A stretch of 12,001 nt of DNA from Candidatus Cloacimonadota bacterium (lineage in GTDB: Bacteria; Cloacimonadota; Cloacimonadia; Cloacimonadales; JAFGVF01): positions 1-12,001 of the forward strand of contig JAFGVF010000341.1 of assembly GCA_016938155.1 (NCBI GenBank). Direction: 5' to 3'. The notes under the pieces were generated by a model. It searched no databases. It worked only from the letters and a program-made list of their open reading frames with translations, and had not been told where the DNA came from. Shown here in pieces: positions 7,591 through 12,001 of this stretch (position 1 is the first letter of the stretch; each line of letters starts with the position of its first letter). A program made the translations under genes and the position numbers.

Positions 7591-8363
7591 TATATCCCGG
7601 GATAGATAAGATTTGGGCGGTTACTGAGCGGGTTGGTATTTATCAGGAAATCCATATCATAGGCTTCCTTAATTCTTGCTTCTGTGATGATATCGACCGG
7701 AGTTCCATCAGCTACAATCGACCCTGATTTCATCAGGATTATCCTGTCGCAAAAATTGGCTGTTAGGTTAATATTGTGCGAGACAAGAATAATTAGCTTT
7801 CCGGTTTCCTTGTGAATAATATGGAGTAACTGCATCATCTCAATCTGGTGATTTATATCCAGGTGACTAAAAGTCTCGTCAAGCAGAAGGATATCTGTAT
7901 CCTGAGCTATTGCCCGAGCTAAAAAGACTCTCTGTCTTTCACCTCCGCTCAGTTCATTGATATATCTATCCCGAAGCTCATTGAGCTGAAACTTAGTCAT
8001 AACTTCTGTTACGACATTAATATCATCTTTGGAATAGCGTTGAAGGAAGTTTAAGTAGGGATAACGCCCCATCAACACAAGCTCTTCCACTGTAAATTCA
8101 AACTGATGAAAGGTGTCCTGAGGGATAAAAGCCATGCGACTTGCCAACTCTCGGCGTGACCATCGATTCACATTTTTACCATCAACAGAAACAGAACCCG
8201 AAGATGGCGGGAGAAAACCTATAATGGTCTTTAAGAGGGTTGATTTCCCTGCTCCGTTTGGTCCAAGCAAGGCAATAAACTCACCTTTTGAAGCAGAAAA
8301 CGAAATATCATGGAGAATTTCTCCCGTCTGATAACCCGCACTTATACCGTTAATTTTAAGCAT
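7590..8363 (-). CDS. btuD: ABC transporter ATP-binding protein, BtuD/FecE type
   Basis: The 257-residue cytoplasmic ATPase powers an inner-membrane importer. It has Walker A (GPNGAGKST, 34-42), a Q-loop (Q82), the signature LSGGERQR (138-145), Walker B (ILLLDE, 158-163) and an H-loop (H196). Walker B is followed by TFSHLD where PTSHLD is usual, a mild variation. The family serves cobalamin, haem and Fe-siderophore importers; the riboswitch upstream points to cobalamin. The frame stays open to 8498, but ATG at 8361-8363 is preferred: AAGGAAG lies four bases before it, the protein then begins at the first conserved strand (MLKINGISAGY), and the extra 45 residues would be translated from the riboswitch expression platform. 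No permease or binding protein adjoins it, so it must pair with products of other loci. Confidence 0.9.
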   Translation of the reverse strand: MLKINGISAGYQTGEILHDISFSASKGEFIALLGPNGAGKSTLLKTIIGFLPPSSGSVSVDGKNVNRWSRRELASRMAFIPQDTFHQFEFTVEELVLMGRYPYLNFLQRYSKDDINVVTEVMTKFQLNELRDRYINELSGGERQRVFLARAIAQDTDILLLDETFSHLDINHQIEMMQLLHIIHKETGKLIILVSHNINLTANFCDRIILMKSGSIVADGTPVDIITEARIKEAYDMDFLINTNPLSNRPNLIYPGI

Positions 8364-8367
8364 AATA

Positions 8368-8374
8368 CTTCCTT
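8368..8374 (-). promoter_or_regulatory. Ribosome binding site that sets the ATPase start
   Basis: AAGGAAG on the minus strand lies four bases before the ATG at 8361-8363. This supports the short form of the protein rather than a start at 8498, which lies beside the aptamer end and has no ribosome site with comparable support. It is also the site a translational riboswitch would control. Confidence 0.75.
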
Positions 8375-8384
8375 TACGATAATG

Positions 8385-8443
8385 CGGGGAAAGGTGATTC
8401 TGTAGCGTCCTTTTCCCCGAAGGATGACCCGGGAGTAAGGACG
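8385..8443 (-). promoter_or_regulatory. Candidate riboswitch expression platform: two mutually exclusive hairpins
   Basis: Read on the minus strand, the segment at 8409-8419 (CGGGGAAAAGG) can pair upstream or downstream. Upstream, CGTCCTT (8437-8443) pairs with AAGGACG (8406-8412), and an inner stem TCCCG/CGGGGA extends it. Downstream, it pairs with CCTTTCCCCG (8385-8394) with one bulge. Only one hairpin can form at a time. Neither is followed by a T-run, so translational rather than termination control is more likely. The freed CCTTTCC could pair weakly (five pairs) with GGAAG of the ribosome site. The pairings are seen in the sequence; the switching is inferred. Confidence 0.45.
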
Positions 8444-8499
8444 AAAAGTAGGGTAATAACCTGTATTTCCGCGACTTCTTGCTCCGAAAAGTCATCAAG

Positions 8500-8675
8500 A
8501 ATCATTTGTTTGGCAGGTTTCCTGGCTCACAGCGGAATTTCTTCGTCTGCCTTCCCGGGTTTTTCCCAGTGACAGATGCTCCTTGCAGATTGAACTGCAG
8601 CTGCTTACAGTGGCGGAGACCGCTCCGGCATTTAACCGGATTCCCTTTTAAATATCACCACACGAAGCTATGATT
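8500..8675 (-). ncRNA. Cobalamin (adenosylcobalamin-type) riboswitch aptamer
   Basis: The minus strand carries the conserved elements of a cobalamin riboswitch in order: AAAAGGGAA, a TCCGG/CCGGA hairpin, AGCGGTCTCCGCCACTGTAA, a CTGCAG-rich stem region, CACTGGGAA, CCCGGGAAGGCAGACGAAG, and the B12 box AGCCAGGAAACCTGCC at 8512-8527. AATCAT (8670-8675) can close the aptamer with ATGATT (8500-8505). It lies 136 nt upstream of the ATPase ATG and heads the operon. With B12 bound, the known class represses uptake genes, so ATPase, receptor and propeller should rise under B12 limitation. Confidence 0.96.
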
Positions 8676-8702
8676 GGGGATTGAGGTTTTATGTCAATGG
8701 TA

Positions 8703-8708
8703 TTTATA
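8703..8708 (-). promoter_or_regulatory. Possible -10 box of the B12 operon
   Basis: TATAAA on the minus strand would place the transcript start near 8696, just upstream of the complete aptamer. No good -35 box sits at the expected distance. A perfect TTGACA at 8692-8697 (minus) lies nearer, but its -10 would be poor and its transcript would begin inside the aptamer and lose the closing helix, so it is the weaker choice. Confidence 0.35.
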
Positions 8709-8878
8709 GTGAGGAGCGATTAAAAAACCGGAGCTAATTTGATAATTTATTCTCAAGGCAGGACTTAGGAACGGAGTAGATACTCCCTGCAATCTTGGAT
8801 AAAAGTCCGGCATTTCTTCGTGTATTTTTTGTTTTTGGTGGTTGAAAATCTCTTTGAATTGTATTTGCTGTTTGGGGA
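8709..8878. other. Non-coding spacer between sensor gene and B12 operon
   Basis: No gene is supported here. The stretch holds the perfect palindrome GGAGTAGATACTCC (8773-8786), nested inside weaker pairings: GCAGG (8758-8762) with CCTGC (8786-8790), and GGACTT (8761-8766) with AAGTCC (8803-8808). Neither strand shows a T-run after these structures, so a terminator for the sensor gene is not evident. Transcripts of the sensor gene could in principle read through into the B12 operon. Confidence 0.5.
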
Positions 8879-10732
8879 TTACCCCTTAACTCTCCCCTCC
8901 AACGCTGCAACTCTATCCTTCAACTCCTTTATCCTGAATTCTCTTCCTACGAAGAGCTTATTAAATCTTTCCAATTCTGTGTTCTTTGTCTCAAGCTCTT
9001 TCGTTCTTTCCTTGACCAGTTCCTCGAGTCTTTCTCCATGTTTTTCTAACTGTATTTCTGCCAACTTAATGTCTGTTAAGTCAACAGTTTGGATAATGGC
9101 ATTAGTAACAAATCCTTCTTTATTGATGACTGGCGTAATAATTGATCTGATATATTTATGAGTAGCATTCTGAACAGTCACATGGTCAACAGCCTTGAAG
9201 TCATAGTCCATTTCAAAATCTGCGATTACACCATTGTTAAAAACATCTTCAACAAGTGGCATTAATCCCTTTTCTTTTATTATATTGTCATTGAAAATAG
9301 TGTATTTCCCTATTACTTCCTCTTCGGATGCCCCGAATAGTTTCAAGCATGCCTGATTTGTAGAGACAGCATAACCCTTCTCATCTGAAATCCACATACT
9401 TACGGCAGCATTTTCAATAATGGTATTTAAGAAGTTTGTCTTTTCACTAAGCATTATCTCATTCTCTTTCACTGCTGTGATATCGCTCATTACATGCACT
9501 GCACCGGTCAATTTGCTCTCGCTATCAAGAATTGGAGTTACCGATACAAGATACCATTTATCACCGAATTTGAATTCCATGGTCTCTTTTTTCAGGCTTT
9601 TCTGCATTCTAAGATTGGGACAATTCTCAAATGGTCCATTCAAACCATGAACTATTTCAAAGCACTTTTTCCCTAATAATCGGTCAGAAGTATATCCAAA
9701 TAACTCTGTTGTTGCTTTGTTGACCTGAATGATATTGCTGTCCGGATCAAGAAGAACTACTGAATCACTCATGGCATCGAAAGTAGTCTGCCATCTGCGA
9801 CTGTATTCAATCAACTCATTTTCCGTTTCCAATTGCTTCGTATATTGCTTCTCAAGAAGCAAAACTTTACTTCTGATTTGTGCTTTTAAATATCTGTCCA
9901 ACATGAAGATGAATAAAACTAAAGCCAGAACAAGAATCAGGAGGGAATAAATCCACTTAGGGATTCTTCGTTCAGGAGTTATACTCCCCATATACTTATC
10001 AAGAGATTTATAATATATCGACTTCAGGTCCTTTCTCAAGGTAATGACATGATAGTCTATCCTCTTCTTAAGTAAAGGTGTCATTACTCCTGATTGGGGG
10101 AATGCAAACATGAGGGTGGAAGGACTGAAAACTATGGGAGTGCTTTTAACGCGATATCTCCTTTCATTCATCAAACCATAGTCTTTGTTGGTAATACCCG
10201 CAAAAATCTGTTTCTTCTTCAAAGCCATAAAAACTTCATCATAACTATTGTATTCCACTAATTCACTTTTTATGGCATAAGACTTTAAAATATCCTCAAA
10301 TCCGTTTTTATCTTCAAAGTTTGAGCTTCTTATCAATCCCCCTACTCGCTTTCCTTCCAAATCAAGCAGTGATTTAAGCTTCGTGTCTTTATTTATATAG
10401 ACTCCGGACCAGCTAAGCAAAACCGGTTCCTCAGAAAAAGTAAGTCGTTTTTCCCTTTCTGAAGTTAGAGCAACATCTGGTAGAATGTCAATTTCTGAAT
10501 TCTCCAACCATTCAATGCAATGATTCCAGGAACCATGTACATACTGAAGAGTCCAGTTTTCCTGTGTTGCTATATATTCGATTAGATCGATCCAAAATCC
10601 GGAAGGAACACCATTTTCATCAGTGTATATTTTAGGAGAATTTTCATACACTCCTACACGAACGAGTTGTTCTGAAAACAGCAGCGATAATGCAAATAAT
10701 AGAATGGATGCCAAAAGTATCTTTCGTTTCAT
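8879..10732 (-). CDS. Membrane sensor with solute-binding and two PAS domains, no output domain
   Basis: The 617-residue protein starts with a signal peptide (1-20), then a periplasmic family-3 solute-binding domain (about 23-250; VRVGVYENSPKIYTDENGVP, GFWIDLIEYIA, EIDILPDVALTSEREKRLTFS). One membrane helix follows (about 258-278), then a linker helix, PAS 1 (about 311-420), PAS 2 (about 432-560) and a C-terminal coiled coil (about 558-617, including FNKLFVGREFRIKELKDRV). PAS 1 contains C357, H362 and C371 in a CFEIVHG...CP pattern that I recall from a subset of PAS domains. Such proteins normally continue into a histidine kinase or cyclase, but here the frame ends and the next 180 nt code for nothing. 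It may signal through a separate kinase via the coiled coil. GAGG nine bases before ATG is a fair ribosome site. Confidence 0.88.
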   Translation of the reverse strand: MKRKILLASILLFALSLLFSEQLVRVGVYENSPKIYTDENGVPSGFWIDLIEYIATQENWTLQYVHGSWNHCIEWLENSEIDILPDVALTSEREKRLTFSEEPVLLSWSGVYINKDTKLKSLLDLEGKRVGGLIRSSNFEDKNGFEDILKSYAIKSELVEYNSYDEVFMALKKKQIFAGITNKDYGLMNERRYRVKSTPIVFSPSTLMFAFPQSGVMTPLLKKRIDYHVITLRKDLKSIYYKSLDKYMGSITPERRIPKWIYSLLILVLALVLFIFMLDRYLKAQIRSKVLLLEKQYTKQLETENELIEYSRRWQTTFDAMSDSVVLLDPDSNIIQVNKATTELFGYTSDRLLGKKCFEIVHGLNGPFENCPNLRMQKSLKKETMEFKFGDKWYLVSVTPILDSESKLTGAVHVMSDITAVKENEIMLSEKTNFLNTIIENAAVSMWISDEKGYAVSTNQACLKLFGASEEEVIGKYTIFNDNIIKEKGLMPLVEDVFNNGVIADFEMDYDFKAVDHVTVQNATHKYIRSIITPVINKEGFVTNAIIQTVDLTDIKLAEIQLEKHGERLEELVKERTKELETKNTELERFNKLFVGREFRIKELKDRVAALEGRVKG

Positions 10733-10753
10733 AGCTTGCCTCTGAATTCTTAA

Positions 10754-10800
10754 AAAGGTTAGCCTTGCTAATTCTAAATAAATTATTGCACTTAACCTTT
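10754..10800. promoter_or_regulatory. Inverted repeat bracketing the sensor-gene -10 box
   Basis: AAAGGTTA (10754-10761) and its exact complement TAACCTTT (10793-10800) flank the -10 box of the promoter at 10782-10810. One arm sits in the promoter spacer and the other about 20 nt into the transcript. A smaller palindrome, TTAGC-CTT-GCTAA (10759-10771), overlaps the downstream arm. This fits an operator pair, or a leader hairpin if transcription starts upstream; neither is tested. Confidence 0.4.
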
Positions 10801-10810
10801 ATAATGTCAA
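10782..10810 (-). promoter_or_regulatory. Promoter of the sensor gene
   Basis: On the minus strand, TTGACA (10805-10810) is followed after exactly 17 bp by AATAAT (10782-10787), five of six positions of the standard -10 box. The start codon lies 50 nt further on. This is the best promoter match in the window. Confidence 0.85.
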
Positions 10811-10951
10811 GCAAAATAATTTAATTTTGAGACATAATTGAGACTTTCTCGGACAAACAAGGTCATAAAGAGGAAGTATCAGAGATAGAAAAATGCTCCA
10901 TTTATATAGAGATGAAAACCGTATTCCTAAGTATCAGATTATGATTGTTTT

Positions 10952-10977
10952 ATAAATTCAGCCAATAAATTCAGGCA
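10952..10977. repeat. Tandem 13-bp duplication
   Basis: ATAAATTCAGCCA is directly followed by ATAAATTCAGGCA, differing at one base. It is non-coding and probably a local slippage or duplication product. Confidence 0.5.
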
Positions 10978-11062
10978 ATTATCTTTTTACTAATCGTCTG
11001 TTTCTCCTCCATTACAACAATCAGGAATTTTACCGGAATAAGTTATGCACAACTTGTGACTA

Positions 11063-11141
11063 ACTCGGGGCGTTGCCCGAGTGATTCCCGAGTGAGTCCC
11101 GAGTAATTCCCGTGTGATTCCCGTGTGAGTCCCGAATATTG
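11063..11141. repeat. 11-bp tandem repeat array preceded by a matching hairpin arm
   Basis: Five consecutive 11-bp units start at 11076: CCCGAGTGATT, CCCGAGTGAGT, CCCGAGTAATT, CCCGTGTGATT and CCCGTGTGAGT, with a decayed sixth (CCCGAATATTG) ending at 11141. Directly before them, ACTCGGG (11063-11069) is the exact complement of CCCGAGT and forms a hairpin with the first unit; it could equally pair with units two or three. The array is far richer in G and C than its AT-rich surroundings. It is not translated in any supported gene. Confidence 0.85.
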
Positions 11142-11237
11142 AGATGGAAAATAGAAAATGCAATGAAATAAAAGTTAGCCAACTCTAACGATTCCAATTA
11201 TATTAGAAGTGTAATAAATTTTATTGAGGAGTTTGAA

Positions 11238-11741
11238 ATGAATATTTATGATAGAGTGATTCAATTGGAAAAGGAAACTGAGAAGTTTTACCTTGAGTTG
11301 TTTAATAAATGCAAGAGTTCACCCGGCATTTCACATATACTCTCCATGCTGGCTAATGATGAAAAGAAGATAATTCTTGCCTACGAAAACATGAAGTTAC
11401 TGGATTCCGGCAGAGATGTGGACATCTCATGTGAAACGGATACCTGCATGAAAGACACGAAACAGATTTTCGAGAAATTCAAGCATGGAAAAGAAAATTT
11501 CGATTGCTCCATCGCCCAAATCAATCTTTACCAATCGTCATTGGAGAAGCAGAAAGAGATTGTGAAGCTCTTCAAAGATGAATTGAAAGCAACAACCGAC
11601 CCTGAAAGGCTCAAGATAATTGAGAAGCTCACAAGAGAAAAGATAAAGCATGTTCTGATACTTGAGAATCTGGTCGAGATGCTTCTAAACACAGAACAAT
11701 GGATTGAGAATGCCGAGTTTAACCACTTTGATGAATACTAA
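11238..11741 (+). CDS. Ferritin/rubrerythrin-like helical protein
   Basis: The 167-residue protein is almost all alpha-helix with the outline of a rubrerythrin-type four-helix bundle. Residues 7-55 resemble the first helix pair (EKETEKFYLELFNKC, then LSMLANDEKKIILAYENM), and residues 95-150 the second (KLFKDELKATTDPERLKIIEKLTREKIKHVLILENL). The ending WIENAEFNHF is also in the style of the family. The usual ExxH iron ligands are incomplete: I45 stands where the first histidine would be, and E134 and H138 are one residue too far apart. It may not bind a di-iron centre. There are four cysteines (25, 65, 70, 90). GAGGAG (11226-11231) is a good ribosome site. It overlaps the next gene by 11 nt, so the two probably act together. 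Family placement is tentative. Confidence 0.65.
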   Translation: MNIYDRVIQLEKETEKFYLELFNKCKSSPGISHILSMLANDEKKIILAYENMKLLDSGRDVDISCETDTCMKDTKQIFEKFKHGKENFDCSIAQINLYQSSLEKQKEIVKLFKDELKATTDPERLKIIEKLTREKIKHVLILENLVEMLLNTEQWIENAEFNHFDEY

Positions 11742-12001
11742 AACCTTAGTCTTAATCACATTGTTGATAATGCTTACTTCCTGTATGCGTTCCGCATCAG
11801 CAAACAAAGAAAAGGAGATTGTAGCAAGCATGGAGAAATCCACAAAAACTCTGGAACAATTAGACACTCCCATCTTCTGGGCTGAGGGGCATCCGGGTGA
11901 CCTCCCTCGTGAAAGTTGGCAGATTGAAGTTACCGGTTCCTGCGATAATCCGCAGGTCTTTACCTGGGATGATTTGATGAAGATGCCGAAAACTATAGCC
12001 G
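11731..12001 (+). CDS. Lipoprotein with molybdopterin-dependent oxidoreductase (sulfite-oxidase-like) domain, partial
   Basis: Only the first 90 codons are present and the frame runs off the window. Residues 1-18 are a lipoprotein signal ending in the lipobox LTSC (C18), so the protein is probably anchored to a membrane facing the periplasm. From about residue 54, HPGDLPRESWQIEVTGSCDN followed by FTWDDLMKMP matches the start of the oxidoreductase molybdopterin-binding domain found in YedY/sulfite-oxidase-like proteins, where a short strand and a DLxxMP segment open the fold. The cofactor cysteine would lie beyond the window edge. The ATG lies inside the end of the preceding gene (11-nt overlap) and has no clear ribosome site, which suggests coupled translation. 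Substrate unknown; the domain can also have lost its catalytic role. Confidence 0.75.
   Translation, partial: MNTKTLVLITLLIMLTSCMRSASANKEKEIVASMEKSTKTLEQLDTPIFWAEGHPGDLPRESWQIEVTGSCDNPQVFTWDDLMKMPKTIA

Larger units (their letters stand above)
10811..11237. other. Long intergenic region with several short repeats
   Basis: No gene is supported. Besides the 11-bp tandem array listed separately, it contains AAGTATCAGA twice (10874-10883 and 10929-10938), a tandem 13-bp duplication ATAAATTCAGSCA (10952-10964 and 10965-10977), a single TTATGCACA (11043-11051), and the inverted repeat GTTAG-CCAACT-CTAAC (11174-11189) just before the next gene. The last may belong to the promoter of the gene at 11238, where TATATT (11199-11204) is a possible -10 box with only a poor -35. 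The region separates divergent transcription units. Confidence 0.55.

Noticed and set aside
5473..8363. Iron-siderophore uptake operon
   Set aside because: The ATPase and receptor would fit this equally well, but the complete cobalamin riboswitch at the head of the operon favours B12.
8364..8498. N-terminal extension of the ATPase reading frame to an ATG at 8496-8498
   Set aside because: The extra 45 residues do not resemble an ABC protein, lie in the riboswitch expression platform, and the ATG at 8361-8363 has a good ribosome site.
8773..8786. GGAGTAGATACTCC as terminator of the sensor gene
   Set aside because: The stem is perfect but no T-run follows on either strand, and the two-base centre makes a poor RNA hairpin.
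8820..9161. Plus-strand open frame of 113 codons antisense to the sensor gene
   Set aside because: It is antisense to the coiled-coil end of a well supported gene, has low-complexity Leu/Ser-rich content and no ribosome site.
10976..11035. Short minus-strand frame with a GGAG-rich start encoding about 13 residues
   Set aside because: Too short, without conserved features or a suitably placed ribosome site.
11043..11051. TTATGCACA as a DnaA box marking a replication origin
   Set aside because: Only one copy was found, with no cluster of boxes and no dnaA, dnaN or related gene nearby.
11063..11141. CRISPR array
   Set aside because: The units are 11 bp and directly adjacent with no spacers, and no cas gene is present.

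Overview
The window looks like a chromosomal stretch from an AT-rich Gram-negative bacterium of the Fibrobacterota-Chlorobiota-Bacteroidota (FCB) type, plausibly a Cloacimonadota-like lineage. The evidence is two TonB-dependent outer-membrane receptors with N-terminal carboxypeptidase-regulatory-like domains, a secreted protein ending in a type IX secretion (Por) sorting tail (YPNPF near residue 335, LPNGVYFYKI near residue 384), and good Shine-Dalgarno sites with TTGACA-type promoters. The lineage is an inference from protein style, not a match to a named genome.

Layout. Positions 1-128 hold a strong intrinsic terminator and a promoter. 129-3135 (+) is a TetR-family regulator followed by a TonB-dependent receptor; an identical 11-bp palindrome, GAACATWGTTC, precedes both genes and is the likely operator. 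3236-4096 (+) encodes an unusual fusion of an excisionase-type helix-turn-helix with HEAT-like repeats. 4097-4232 is a convergent intergenic space with a 19-bp-period tandem repeat and a large palindrome that can terminate transcription from both sides.

8675 down to 4233 (-) is a vitamin B12 uptake operon: a cobalamin riboswitch (about 8500-8675), an ABC transporter ATPase (BtuD-like), a TonB-dependent receptor (BtuB-like), and a secreted beta-propeller that resembles the Bacteroides B12-capture protein BtuG but carries a T9SS sorting tail instead of a lipoprotein signal. The three genes are tightly packed (TAATG overlap, then a 10-nt gap). No permease or binding-protein gene is in the operon.

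8879-10732 (-) encodes a membrane sensor with a periplasmic family-3 solute-binding domain, one membrane helix, two PAS domains and a C-terminal coiled coil, with no kinase or other output domain. Its TTGACA/AATAAT promoter is clear, and an 8-bp inverted repeat brackets the -10 box. 10733-11237 is a 505-nt intergenic region with several small repeats, including five tandem 11-bp units (CCCGAGTGATT type). 11238 to the window end (+) starts another operon: a ferritin/rubrerythrin-like helical protein with a degenerate metal site, overlapping by 11 nt a lipoprotein of the molybdopterin-dependent (sulfite-oxidase-like) family that runs off the edge.

Most notable are the B12 operon with its T9SS-tailed BtuG-like propeller, and the TetR/receptor pair with its matched operators.
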